From Shimia marina (lineage in GTDB: Bacteria; Pseudomonadota; Alphaproteobacteria; Rhodobacterales; Rhodobacteraceae): 64,000 nucleotides of DNA. A program made the position numbers and the translations under genes. The DNA lies in contig NZ_CYPW01000006.1 of the NCBI RefSeq assembly GCF_001458175.1, forward strand, positions 561,422-625,421, in the 5' to 3' direction. A model generated the notes under the pieces. It saw nothing but the letters and a program-made list of their open reading frames with translations. It was not told the DNA's origin and searched no databases. Positions 45,934 to 55,243 of this stretch are shown in pieces (the stretch's first letter is position 1; each line of letters opens with the position of its first letter).

Positions 45934-46488
45934 TTAGTCTTCAGCCGCATCCGTTTTGGCGGGAGAGAAGAACACGCTGAGATCTTCCAACGCCAATTCA
46001 AAATCTTGCGTTGGCAGGTTGATGACAAGCGTATGAAACGCCTTCCCACCAGCGGCGAAAGCGCTGTCAGATAGCCGATTAAGCGCCACTGAAACACGCT
46101 TTCCATTGGGTATGACCAGAGGTTCATCAAAAACCGTATCCCCTGTTTCTCCTTCGCGCACGCTGCGAATGAACAGTGGCAGGGTCTTTGCGCCGGAACC
46201 GTTCATACTGGCCACAACACCCAACACCGTATCGACGGAAATCTCGGCCTCTTCGAGCACCAAATTGAGGGTTACCCACCGTGGCGTCCCTTTGACGCTG
46301 CCGTCGATACGCATGAGCAAACCCGGCCTCGGGCGGCTCAGCGCGAGGGTGATGTCACAATTGTTGCTATCCCAGCTAAAGTACACGCCGGGGATCAAAG
46401 GCTCCCCCAATATTGCAGATTCAGGCAAATGAGCTTTGCGTAGCGTTCCAATTTTCTTTGCGATGAGTTTTTCAAGAGGGGTCGACAC
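45934..46488 (-). CDS. Unclassified protein, paralogue of 24090-24668
   Basis: This is a 184-residue protein from the GTG at 46488, chosen because AAGGA lies eight bases upstream and the resulting N-terminus aligns with the paralogue; a longer frame reaches 46602 but is not shared. Shared blocks with the 24090 product are GxYFxWDS (here GVYFSWDS), GTPxW, DTVLG, HTLVINLPTQDF and FFSP. No signal peptide, membrane helix or known motif is visible. It precedes the fibre gene by 120 bp on the same strand, so the two may be cotranscribed. Confidence 0.7.
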   Translation of the reverse strand: MSTPLEKLIAKKIGTLRKAHLPESAILGEPLIPGVYFSWDSNNCDITLALSRPRPGLLMRIDGSVKGTPRWVTLNLVLEEAEISVDTVLGVVASMNGSGAKTLPLFIRSVREGETGDTVFDEPLVIPNGKRVSVALNRLSDSAFAAGGKAFHTLVINLPTQDFELALEDLSVFFSPAKTDAAED

Positions 46489-46600
46489 GCGGATATCCTT
46501 GCAAAAAATTCGATGGATTAATGGTCTCAGGTATGCCGTGAAACCCCGGACGTGTCGAGCATCTGATGACCCTGCAGCAGGTATAAAAAGGTTATTGCAC

Positions 46601-46635
46601 AAAGAAAAACCGGCCGTCGCAAAGAACGGCCGGTT
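46601..46635 (-). terminator. Intrinsic terminator of the RTX gene 46662-49283
   Basis: A perfect 10-bp inverted repeat (AACCGGCCGT, loop of 8, ACGGCCGGTT) lies 27 bp after the RTX stop. On the minus strand it is followed by TTTTCTTTG. Confidence 0.85.
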
Positions 46636-46661
46636 GACTGAACGCCCATGCGTTTTTGCTG

Positions 46662-49283
46662 TTAAATGATGTCAATCAACCAATGCTGGAAGAAGCCCGC
46701 ATCGCCATCAAGAGTGAGCGTTTGACCGCCGTCAAAGGTCAAAACAAAGTCCCCGCCCACATTGCTGCCAAAGGTAGACAGAACCTCGCTTGCCGTCAGC
46801 GGGCCATGGCTTCCCGTCCACAATGCATCATCAAGCTGCAGGCGATCACCTGTACCGACGGTCAGATCAAACAGCGTGTTGGAGCTGCCCGCATCCGTGC
46901 CGAAGACAAAGGTGTCCGCGCCCAAACCACCAGTGGCTTGGTCATTGCCGGGTCCAAACTCGATGCGGTCGTTGCCGCCGCCGCCATTCATGGTGTCGTC
47001 GCCCCAGCTACCGATCAGCGTGTCAAAGCCAAATCCACCCTCTAGGCTGTCATTGCCGCCGCCACCATTGATGCTGTCATGGCTCGATCCACCATCCATA
47101 GTGTCATTACCTGCGCCGCCCAGCATGGTGTCATTACCAGCTTCGCCCAAGATCAGGTCGTTGTTGTTGCCTCCATCCAGGAAATCGCCCCAGCCACCGC
47201 CGTTGAGCGTGTCGTTGCCCTGACCGCCCAGCAGAGTGTCAAAGCCGTTCTCACCATACAGGGTGTCGTTGCCTGCATCGCCAGAGAGTGTGTCATGCTG
47301 TGACCCACCGCGCATGAAGTCATTGCCGCCACCGCCCAACAGCGAGTCATTGCCATTGCCGCCAAAAATACGGTCGTCATTGTTGCCGCCGCCGGCTGTA
47401 TCATGGCCGTTTCCGCCAAAGATCAGGTCGTTGCCATCACCGCCCCAGAGTCGGTCGTTGCCGTCGTTTCCGCCAAGGCTGTCATTGCCATTGCCACCAA
47501 AAATCGTGTCCTGACCGGCGTTGGCAAACAGACGGTCGAACCCGCCGCCACCTTCAAGCAGATCGTCCCCGAAGCCGGAGATCAGCACATTCGCTGCGTT
47601 GCTACCGGTCAGATGGGTGTCATTGCCGCCAATTACGGTGACATTTTCCACATTCACCAGCGTATCGCGCAGGTTGGGATTGCCCACCACGCCACTGTCG
47701 CCAGTCTCAAGATTGACCTCCACAACATCCGAAGCGCTCAGGTTGAAATTGGACAGCCGGATCTCGACCAGATCAATCCCGTCACCGCCGTCAAAAAAGT
47801 CCGTGCCGCTGCCCATGCGCCAGATGTCATTACCGGCTCTGCCATACATCCTGTCATCGCCCAGACCACCAAGGAACAGATCGTTGCCGTCCCCACCGTC
47901 AAGCGTGTCATTGCCAGCAAAGCCGTTCATGGTGTCATTGCCGCCGCGGCCTTCAAAGCGGTTGTCAGACCCGTTGCCCAGCATGCGGTCATTGCCCTCA
48001 CGAGAGCCACGCACCTCTTCGACATTGCTGATCGAATGATTGAACGCCATGCCATCCCACATGCCGGTTGCCGTGCCGGCAAACAGGTTGAACTCGACGG
48101 AGTCGACGCCACGACGATCATAACGCAGCACGTCCCAACCGCCGCCCGCGTTCAGACTGTCAGTGCCCGCCCCGAGGATGAAACGTTCGTTGCGATCGCT
48201 GCCCACAATGGTGTCATTGTTATTATCCGTCTCAATCTCAATGCGCGCGTCGGAGTTTGCGTCATGGTTGAGGGTGTCAGTACCGCCAAGACCATCTTGA
48301 ATAACACCGGTGTTGAGGTTCACGTTAACGCCGGTGTTGCCATCATAAAACGCGAGGCGAACAATATTACCATCGGTGATGTTGAAGGTATCGTCCCCTT
48401 CACCCCCAAACAGCCCAATCCAGGTGCGATCGTCCAGATTGATGTTGAACACATCATCCGACGCGGTGCCATCAAACCAAACACCGTCCCCGGTGTCGTA
48501 GTTCGCGGCCCGGAACAGATCGATATAGGTGTCGGTGCCAAGCCCACCTTTGTTCACGGAGGCAATCGCCCAGTCTGCATCGATATTGACCGTGATCGGA
48601 CCGGCCAGATCTTCGTAGTTGAAGTAGTAGAAGTTGCCGGCAGTACTGCCGGTCAGCACGATGTAATCGTCTCCTGCAGAAGCTACCACGGTGTCTTCAC
48701 CGTCATTGCGACCCGTGTAGATCAGATCATTTCCGGCCGTGCCACTCAGCTCATCTGAACTATCAGTGCCCAGAATTTGGTTATCTGCGAGTGTGGTGGT
48801 GTTGGGCAGGCTTGCAAAAGGAATATTGGCACCCGGAGCAAAGGGCCCGCTGGTGATGGCACCCACGTTGGTGATTGAATTTTCGAAAGCCTCGAAATCC
48901 GCAATGCTTGCAATTGAGGGCAATGGCGTGCCCCCAAGACGCACAACGATGGAAACATCTTCATCGTCGCCAAAGAATTCCAGAACCATGACCTGCGTGG
49001 TGTTGCCCGCGCCCCAGGACACTTCACCGATAAACGCTTCCAGCGTGGTGTCCGTTGTGAGCTCTTCAAAACTGATGCCGCTGATCGCAGTCAGGAGGTC
49101 ATTGGAGTTGATATCCACCTCTGGCAAGTCGCCGGGGTTTGGGTTGAGCACTGTGTAGGAGAAGCTTGTCTGGCTGTCAGGAACCGCCACGGTCAGATCA
49201 AGTGCGTTGAAGCCAGTGATCGGGTCACCCTGTGTGGTAGCGTCTCTGACAATAACATAGCTCGAGATACGATGGATGGTCAT
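46662..49283 (-). CDS. RTX calcium-binding repeat protein 1
   Basis: This is an 873-residue acidic secreted-type protein. Residues 1-180 form a domain shared with the next gene (PGDLPEVD, RLGGTPLPSIASI, NSITNVGAITSGPFAPG). Residues about 190-420 contain beta-type segments (LNTGVIQDGLGGTD). GGxGxDxUx nonapeptides fill about 430-500 and 555-790, forming calcium-binding parallel beta-rolls. The last 80 residues (DTFVFG..., GDRLQLDDALW, VLSTFG, GGDFVLTFDGGQTLTL) match the other two RTX proteins here, as expected of a type I secretion C-terminus. No N-terminal signal is present. No enzyme domain is recognised. The ATG at 49283 has AGGGGG six bases upstream. Confidence 0.88.
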   Translation of the reverse strand: MTIHRISSYVIVRDATTQGDPITGFNALDLTVAVPDSQTSFSYTVLNPNPGDLPEVDINSNDLLTAISGISFEELTTDTTLEAFIGEVSWGAGNTTQVMVLEFFGDDEDVSIVVRLGGTPLPSIASIADFEAFENSITNVGAITSGPFAPGANIPFASLPNTTTLADNQILGTDSSDELSGTAGNDLIYTGRNDGEDTVVASAGDDYIVLTGSTAGNFYYFNYEDLAGPITVNIDADWAIASVNKGGLGTDTYIDLFRAANYDTGDGVWFDGTASDDVFNINLDDRTWIGLFGGEGDDTFNITDGNIVRLAFYDGNTGVNVNLNTGVIQDGLGGTDTLNHDANSDARIEIETDNNNDTIVGSDRNERFILGAGTDSLNAGGGWDVLRYDRRGVDSVEFNLFAGTATGMWDGMAFNHSISNVEEVRGSREGNDRMLGNGSDNRFEGRGGNDTMNGFAGNDTLDGGDGNDLFLGGLGDDRMYGRAGNDIWRMGSGTDFFDGGDGIDLVEIRLSNFNLSASDVVEVNLETGDSGVVGNPNLRDTLVNVENVTVIGGNDTHLTGSNAANVLISGFGDDLLEGGGGFDRLFANAGQDTIFGGNGNDSLGGNDGNDRLWGGDGNDLIFGGNGHDTAGGGNNDDRIFGGNGNDSLLGGGGNDFMRGGSQHDTLSGDAGNDTLYGENGFDTLLGGQGNDTLNGGGWGDFLDGGNNNDLILGEAGNDTMLGGAGNDTMDGGSSHDSINGGGGNDSLEGGFGFDTLIGSWGDDTMNGGGGNDRIEFGPGNDQATGGLGADTFVFGTDAGSSNTLFDLTVGTGDRLQLDDALWTGSHGPLTASEVLSTFGSNVGGDFVLTFDGGQTLTLDGDAGFFQHWLIDII

Positions 49284-49536
49284 GAATGCCCCCTAGTAAA
49301 GTTCTAATAAAATCTTAACCAACCTATAAGGCATATTACCGTTACGGCAATCCATTCTCAGCGCAACAATGGGTATAATCCAGTCAGTACACTGAAACAA
49401 AAAGCTATTTTCTTTGGGGGAAACACCACTTTTGACAGGCATCAGTGGTAGCATAGACCGCGCTGAGTGCAGTAAATCCACGAGTCAACACGCCGCAAAT
49501 GGGCCTGCGAAGCCTATGATTTGGCAGGGCGCAAAA

Positions 49537-49566
49537 GGATCGGCGCGGCTCATGCGCCGCCGCGCC
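49537..49566 (-). terminator. Probable terminator of the RTX gene 49582-52260
   Basis: An 8-bp GC-only stem (GGCGCGGC and GCCGCGCC, loop of 9) lies 16 bp after the stop. On the minus strand it is followed by ATCCTTTTG, a short T-run. Confidence 0.6.
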
Positions 49567-49581
49567 AGAAACGTCAACAGG

Positions 49582-52260
49582 TCAAACGATGTCAATCAAC
49601 CCATACTGGTCAAAACTGGTATAGCCTTCCAGCGTGAGCACATTGCCGCTGCCGAAATCCAGAACAAATTCGCGCCCGATGCCAAGACCATGGCCACTGC
49701 CAAAAATGGTGATCACCTGCTCTGCGGTCAGCGTGCCATAGGTGTCACGCCAAAGCGCATCATCCAGTTCCAGCCGATCACCCTCTGAGATGGTGAAGTC
49801 TTGGATCCGGTTTGAGGCACCGCCGCCGCGCCCAAAGACAAAAACATCAGCCCCTGAGCCACCAAAGGCCACGTCATTGCCGGCTCCCATAACCAGACGA
49901 TCATTGCCGCCGCCGCCGGAAATGAAGTCATCTCCATTTCCGCCAAACAGCGTGTCGTTTCCGCTTTCTCCAAATAGGGAATCCGCGCCGATGCCGCCGT
50001 AAAGCGCGTCGTTTTGTCGGCCGCCGTAGAGGGTGTCATTGCCTGCGCCGCCAGACAGGGTATCGTTGCCCCTGTCTCCGTTCATGTCGTCGTTACCCAT
50101 GCCTCCGTTGAGCCTGTCCCCCCAACCGCCGCCATTGAGGTAGTCGTCACCAGATCCCCCATTCAGGGTGTCGTGCCCATTGTCACCCAACATGTAGTCA
50201 TTGCCCTCTTCCCCTTCGAGAAGATCGTTGCCGTTGCCGCCGCGGATTAAGTCAAATGCTTCGCCGCCACGCAGAACGTCATGGCCATCCCCGCCATAAA
50301 GGGAGTCCGTTTCGCTGCCACCGTTCATGGTGTCATCTCCGATCCCACCATAGAGCCGGTCGCTGCCCTGTCCCCCACCAAGCGTATCGTTGCCTACGCC
50401 GCCAAACAGCCGGTCTTGACCCGCCCCGCCCCAGAGAACGTCATCGCCAGCCATGCCGCCAAGCGTGTCATTGCCGGCCTCACCCATGAGTGTGTCATTG
50501 CCGTTGTTGGTCCAGATTCGATCAAACCCGCCGCCGCCACGCACGGAGTCATTTCCGAAGCCAGTGGATACGGCGTTGCCCGTATAATCCCCAAAAACAA
50601 AAACGTCGTTTGATCCCTGAAGACGGATGTTTTCCACGGAGGTCAGTGCTGCCCCATTCAGGGAGGCGCCCAGTTGAATGCCGCCATTGAGCCCAATCAC
50701 GGCTCGCACCACATCGTTTGCGCCCATGCCGAAGTTGTCCATCGCGACAATCACAAGGTCAGTTCCGGCACCGCCGTCAAACATGTCCAGCCCTTGACCC
50801 ATCTGCCAGGTGTCGTTGCCTTCTCCGCCAAACATGCTGTCATCGCCGTTTGATCCGAAAAACAGATCATTGCCATCCCCACCGATCAGCGTGTCATCAC
50901 CGCCAGCCCCAAAGAGCGTGTCATTGCCGGCAAAACCTTCAAGACGGTTGTTGTTCGCATCGCCAGCCAGCCTGCTGCCATGTGTGAGGCTGCCAGCAAC
51001 ATCTTCGATTCCGCCGAGGCTGAGGGAAAACGACTGACCTAAATACTGCCCGGTCGCAATGCCTGTGGTCAGATTGACGAAAAGATCTGATACGTCTGCG
51101 GAGTTCGCCAGCAGGCTGTCGCGCCCGCCCCATCCGCGCAAAGTATCGTCACCGCCGCTCACCACGAAACCCTCGTCACGTGTGCTGCCCGTGATGTTGT
51201 CTGCATAGCGTGATCCCAAAATGTTCAGAGTTACGCTATGATCGGCAGAGAAGTTGACCTGGTCTGTCCCTCCAACCCCGTCCTGTATCACGCCCGTGTT
51301 CAAACGGGCGGTGATCCCAAAAAACGTCTGCCCATATTCCAGCGTAATGGTGCCGCTGCCGGAAAGGTTGAAGACATCATCGCCCCTCCGCCCGCCCAAA
51401 GACAGCCATGAGGCTGCGTTGAGGTTGATGTTGAACACATCATCAAACCAGGTGCCATCAACCATGGCCCGATTGCCATGACCTGTGTCCATCGCCCGAA
51501 AAAAATCGATCAGATTCTGCGATATGGTCGGGCTCAAATCCACGGTCGAGTGCTGTTCCGCCTGATCAAAGTTGACGGTGATACCTGTTGCCAGCCGGCT
51601 GTACTCAAGCCAGGAAAACGTCCCATCTTCGGTATTCACATAGGAAATCACGTCGTTGCCAAAGCTGCCAAGAACATGTGTCCCATCCGCAAGGATCATA
51701 TCATCCCGGCCGGTCCCTTCCAACGTGGTGACGCCGGGTTGGTTGGTGATATGGGTCGTATCATGCCTGTCTAAATACGGCAGATCATCATAAGGGATCA
51801 GCGTCAAAGGCGCAAAAGGGCCGCTGTTAATGGCATCTCGACTGGTGATGGAGCTTTCAAAAGCGATCCATTCGGCCACAGAAGTGATCTCCGGCAGAGG
51901 GGCACCGCCCAAGTATATGTAAGTGCTTGTGAGAGTCGCGCCCTGTCTGGCCTCGTAGACTAAGACTTGCGATGTGCCGCCCGACCAGGTGATTTCGCCC
52001 AGCCGTGGCTGGACATAGGATGCGCCGTTTTCTCTGATGTTGTCGGAAGACTGACTGCCAAACGCAATAAACTCTGTAACGCTTTCTGGAGAAATGAAAG
52101 GCAGCTCTCCGGGGGACGGATTGGTCGGCAAATAGACAATATAATCGCGCCCCTCTGACAATCCAAATGTCACTTCGGTCGTCTCAACCGACCGCACGGG
52201 GTTCCTGGTGGAAATAAGATTCTCGGTCACCGTAAAACCGGCGAAAACATATACCGTCAT
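49582..52260 (-). CDS. RTX calcium-binding repeat protein 2
   Basis: This is an 892-residue tandem paralogue of the previous gene, starting at the ATG at 52260 (aligned with the neighbour's MT start; a TTG four codons earlier is in frame). The N-terminal domain shares PSPGELP, LGGAPLPEITSVAEWIAFESSI and NSGPFAPLTLIP. The middle repeats LNTGVIQDGVGGTDQV. Nonapeptide arrays of the GGxGxDxUx type (for example GGAGNDTLYGG) dominate the C-terminal half. The closing block (DVFVFGRGGGAS, GDRLELDDALW, EFVLDFGSGNVLTLEG) is the shared putative type I secretion region. Function is unknown; adhesin, surface-layer or matrix protein are options. Confidence 0.87.
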   Translation of the reverse strand: MTVYVFAGFTVTENLISTRNPVRSVETTEVTFGLSEGRDYIVYLPTNPSPGELPFISPESVTEFIAFGSQSSDNIRENGASYVQPRLGEITWSGGTSQVLVYEARQGATLTSTYIYLGGAPLPEITSVAEWIAFESSITSRDAINSGPFAPLTLIPYDDLPYLDRHDTTHITNQPGVTTLEGTGRDDMILADGTHVLGSFGNDVISYVNTEDGTFSWLEYSRLATGITVNFDQAEQHSTVDLSPTISQNLIDFFRAMDTGHGNRAMVDGTWFDDVFNINLNAASWLSLGGRRGDDVFNLSGSGTITLEYGQTFFGITARLNTGVIQDGVGGTDQVNFSADHSVTLNILGSRYADNITGSTRDEGFVVSGGDDTLRGWGGRDSLLANSADVSDLFVNLTTGIATGQYLGQSFSLSLGGIEDVAGSLTHGSRLAGDANNNRLEGFAGNDTLFGAGGDDTLIGGDGNDLFFGSNGDDSMFGGEGNDTWQMGQGLDMFDGGAGTDLVIVAMDNFGMGANDVVRAVIGLNGGIQLGASLNGAALTSVENIRLQGSNDVFVFGDYTGNAVSTGFGNDSVRGGGGFDRIWTNNGNDTLMGEAGNDTLGGMAGDDVLWGGAGQDRLFGGVGNDTLGGGQGSDRLYGGIGDDTMNGGSETDSLYGGDGHDVLRGGEAFDLIRGGNGNDLLEGEEGNDYMLGDNGHDTLNGGSGDDYLNGGGWGDRLNGGMGNDDMNGDRGNDTLSGGAGNDTLYGGRQNDALYGGIGADSLFGESGNDTLFGGNGDDFISGGGGNDRLVMGAGNDVAFGGSGADVFVFGRGGGASNRIQDFTISEGDRLELDDALWRDTYGTLTAEQVITIFGSGHGLGIGREFVLDFGSGNVLTLEGYTSFDQYGLIDIV

Positions 52261-52409
52261 ACTCAAACTCAAAGTTTTGAAAAAATATGAGCAATACCTA
52301 AGCGCGTCTTGATCGGTTGGGCAAATTTTATTTGGTATTTTTGCTCGTTTTCAGCCCAGAGGAGAGTCTGTGACTGCCCCAAGGTCAGGTTTTCCGGAGC
52401 GTACCATGC

Positions 52410-52442
52410 AAATATAAAGAGCGACCTCAGATGAAGCCGCTC
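52410..52442 (-). terminator. Possible terminator of the M10 protease gene
   Basis: An imperfect 7-bp stem (GAGCGGC with GTCGCTC on the minus strand, loop of 10) is followed by TTTATATTT. It lies about 27 bp after the stop at 52469. Confidence 0.45.
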
Positions 52443-52468
52443 CTTAGGCAATAAACTCTGTTGCGCCT

Positions 52469-54733
52469 TTAGAAGAGGTCGAGAGCGCTTTCCAGCCCGG
52501 CGGTTGTGCCAAGACCGCTCAAGGTGATCGACTGTCCGCCATCAAAGGTCAGCACAAGATCACCGCCAACAGTGCTGCCAAAGGTGGAGAGGACCTCTGC
52601 CGCCGAGAGCGTGCCATGCCCACTCAGCCAAAGGGCGTCGTCCAGACTCAGGCGGTCCCCCTCGCTGACGGTAAAGTTGTTGATCGTATTGTCGCTGCCC
52701 ACATTTGCACCAAAGACAAAAGTATCCGCGCCCAATCCACCGTCGCCTACATCATTGCCCGCTCCAAAGAAGAGACGGTCATTACCGCTGCCTCCATAAA
52801 GCGTGTCGTTGCCCGCGCCACCAAACAGCGTGTCATTGCCGCCATCGCCGTGCAGCACATCGTTGTCCGCGCCGCCATTCAGCATGTCATGGTAGGAGCC
52901 ACCAGAAAGGCTATCGTTGCCCGCGTCACCACGCAAAGTGTCGCTGCCTGCATCCCCCAGCAGCGTATCGGCCCCTGCGCCCCCTTCCAGCACATCAGCC
53001 CAGCCACCTGCCTGCAGGGAATCTGCACCATTGCCGCCTATCAGGGTATCCTGACCGTCATCACCCAGAAGCGTGTCATTGCCGTCGTCGCCAAACAGCG
53101 CATCATTGCCTGTACCACCGCGCAGGAAATCACTGTCGCCATTGCCGCGCAGCGTGTCATGTCCGGTGCCGCCAAACAGCCTGTCTTCACCGGCGCCACC
53201 GCCAAGGGTGTCATTGTCGGCCCCCCCATAAAGCCGGTCACCGCCATTGCCGCCCCAAAGGCGGTCATCGCCGTTCATGCCGCCCAGAGTGTCATTGCCT
53301 TCGCCACCCAGAACCGTGTCATTGCCATCTCCGGCCCAGACTTTGTCCCAACCGCCGCCACCGTCGATACTGTCGTTGCCGCCACCTGCGTTCACCACAT
53401 TCCCGGCCCAGTTGCCCGTGATGGTGTCATTGCCGTTGCCGGTGGTCAGGCGCTCAATCACTGTGCCCCGCGCGATGCCGAGATTGCCGGTTAGCCCATT
53501 GATATCGGAGAAGGTGCCAGGGGTCAGGTCAATGCGGGAATCCGTGTTGTAGGGACGCAGATTCAACAGATCGTTGCCGCCACTGTCCACAATCGTCAGA
53601 GCAACAGGGCCACCGTTATAGATGGAGGTATCACCAGAGCCGTCGAGCGCCGCAAAAGCATCATCAAGGTAGTTGCCCAGATTTGCGCCCGATCCCCAGA
53701 CGGTATTGCCATCCGTGCTGGTTGACGCGCCGTAGAGGTTTTGAGCCGCAACAATATCCGCCATCATCGCCGTCAGCAGGCGGGCGTAACTGGCATCCAC
53801 CGTCGTGTTTTCGGATTGGCTGAAATAGGACATGATCGACATTTGCCAGCTGTCATTGCTGAAGGTCTCATCCACACCATAGGTGGCAGAGCCGTTATAG
53901 CCGCCCTGGTGGCCAAGTCCGATGGCATGGCCGATTTCATGCACATATGTCTGGAAAGAATAGCTGCCCAATGTCGTGCCATATGAAGACAGCCATCCGG
54001 TACCAACGTTGACACTTGAGGAGGTGATAAAGCCGCCGCCGACTGTGGACTGTGCATAGGCCCCGCTATCTTCGTCATCAAAAGTGATGTCGGCTGCGCC
54101 GCTGGTTTCTTGGAAATCAAGGTTGGCCACCATCTCCCAGGCTTCAAAAGCCCAGCGGGCCAACTGCTGACCTGCCGCAGTCAGCCCGGTGATATTGACA
54201 GAGATGATGTTGTCAGAGCTGGTGTTCCAATGACGCTCGCTGCCCCAGAAGCCTTCGGTGAGGAAGTCGGCCAGTTCATCCACCGTGCCGGGTACGGCGG
54301 TTTCGACAGAAATCTCATAAGTCCCCTGCCCGCCATCACGATAAGACCCTGCAGCGATGTAATATGTGCCGGTATAACTCGCTGAGAAGCCAAGCAGAGA
54401 CTCATATCCCTGCCCGCCATCATCGTTTTCGCCAATCAGGTTGCCTGAGGAATCATAGAGACGCAGATAGGGGTCACTCAATGTGCCGCTGCTTGTGGCT
54501 GCGCCTGAGAGGCCTATTTCGTACCACGTGTCAGCCGTCAATTCGATGGCCACCCAATCCCGATCGCCAGCCCGATCAAGCGTGCCGTTGAAGGTGTCGC
54601 CTACAGAAATTGTATAGTTGGTACCAACGCCGGCTGCGGCGTCGTTGCCTTCCGTGATCAGAGCCTGCACAGGTCCCTCGCCTGGGTGCCGGTTTGGATC
54701 AAATGTCGCTGTTGCTGCACACATAATACACAT
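52469..54733 (-). CDS. M10 serralysin-like metalloprotease with RTX repeats
   Basis: This is a 754-residue enzyme. Residues 38-145 are a PPC-like domain (SVGDTFNGTLDRAGDRDW, YLRLYDSSGNLIGEND, GTYYIAAGSY). Residues about 160-340 are the zinc protease: VHEIGHAIGLGHQGG (zinc ligands His265, His269, His275) and the Met-turn SIMSYFSQ near 299-306. Residues about 430-670 are GGxGxDxUx beta-rolls, and the C-terminus matches both RTX neighbours. There is no Sec signal; type I secretion is expected. The N-terminus MCIMCAATATFDPNRHP carries a C-x-x-C pair. The ATG at 54733 follows AAGGAG. No T1SS genes are present in the window. Confidence 0.92.
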   Translation of the reverse strand: MCIMCAATATFDPNRHPGEGPVQALITEGNDAAAGVGTNYTISVGDTFNGTLDRAGDRDWVAIELTADTWYEIGLSGAATSSGTLSDPYLRLYDSSGNLIGENDDGGQGYESLLGFSASYTGTYYIAAGSYRDGGQGTYEISVETAVPGTVDELADFLTEGFWGSERHWNTSSDNIISVNITGLTAAGQQLARWAFEAWEMVANLDFQETSGAADITFDDEDSGAYAQSTVGGGFITSSSVNVGTGWLSSYGTTLGSYSFQTYVHEIGHAIGLGHQGGYNGSATYGVDETFSNDSWQMSIMSYFSQSENTTVDASYARLLTAMMADIVAAQNLYGASTSTDGNTVWGSGANLGNYLDDAFAALDGSGDTSIYNGGPVALTIVDSGGNDLLNLRPYNTDSRIDLTPGTFSDINGLTGNLGIARGTVIERLTTGNGNDTITGNWAGNVVNAGGGNDSIDGGGGWDKVWAGDGNDTVLGGEGNDTLGGMNGDDRLWGGNGGDRLYGGADNDTLGGGAGEDRLFGGTGHDTLRGNGDSDFLRGGTGNDALFGDDGNDTLLGDDGQDTLIGGNGADSLQAGGWADVLEGGAGADTLLGDAGSDTLRGDAGNDSLSGGSYHDMLNGGADNDVLHGDGGNDTLFGGAGNDTLYGGSGNDRLFFGAGNDVGDGGLGADTFVFGANVGSDNTINNFTVSEGDRLSLDDALWLSGHGTLSAAEVLSTFGSTVGGDLVLTFDGGQSITLSGLGTTAGLESALDLF

Positions 54734-54796
54734 GATGCATTCATCTCCTTCAAATCACGTCCCGCATACACGGGGGACCTAAATATTCAAACGTGT

Positions 54797-55243
54797 TCAA
54801 TTTGTGTCATTTGCCACGAATTTGGCATTTGCCTTGATCAGTTCATCCGTAAATTGACGATACATTCCTGGTCGGATCGTACTGTCCATCACGGTGAGCT
54901 CAACTTCTGGTCCGGAAGAGGGCGGCTGCTGTTGTGTGCGCCACTCCAAAGTGCCAATCAGCCGATAATCTGTGGCGTCTCGCATGACCAATGTCACATG
55001 CAGGTCTTCAGGCCGGGTCGTATCATCATTTGCGGTTTCTTGGACCACGTGCTCCGGTGCCGCCTGCGTCAAAGACGCGATAAGCGCGGGGCACAAATGG
55101 TCTCCGTGGCCGGGCACATCTGGACAAGATACAACAATCACCGGTTTTGTTTGTGACATGGCTTCCGCCCTCACAGAGAGGTTCATAATTGGAGCCCCCA
55201 ATAGGCTCAAGGCGAACGCTATATGGCGTATAGACCTGTTCAC
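54797..55243 (-). CDS. Small exported protein of unknown function
   Basis: About 148 residues starting at GTG 55243 (AAGG seven bases upstream); the frame is open to 55270. The first 28 residues (VNRSIRHIAFALSLLGAPIMNLSVRAEA) look like a Sec signal peptide ending at AEA. The mature part begins with PVIVVSCPDVPGHGDHLCPAL, has two Cys residues that may form a disulfide, and ends with a helix. No known domain is recognised. It lies just upstream of the M10 gene on the same strand (63 bp) and might be cotranscribed. A periplasmic chaperone or inhibitor of the protease is possible, but nothing in the sequence proves it. Confidence 0.65.
   Translation of the reverse strand: MNRSIRHIAFALSLLGAPIMNLSVRAEAMSQTKPVIVVSCPDVPGHGDHLCPALIASLTQAAPEHVVQETANDDTTRPEDLHVTLVMRDATDYRLIGTLEWRTQQQPPSSGPEVELTVMDSTIRPGMYRQFTDELIKANAKFVANDTN

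Noticed and set aside
47403..48758. Long plus-strand frame opposite an RTX gene (about 451 codons)
   Set aside because: Its VVA/IAA-type repeats are the antisense of GGxGxDxU codons. It has no start signals or domain.
46850..53400. Regular short DNA repeats taken for a CRISPR array
   Set aside because: The period is 27 bases in coding frame for glycine-aspartate nonapeptides. There are no identical repeats separated by unique spacers.
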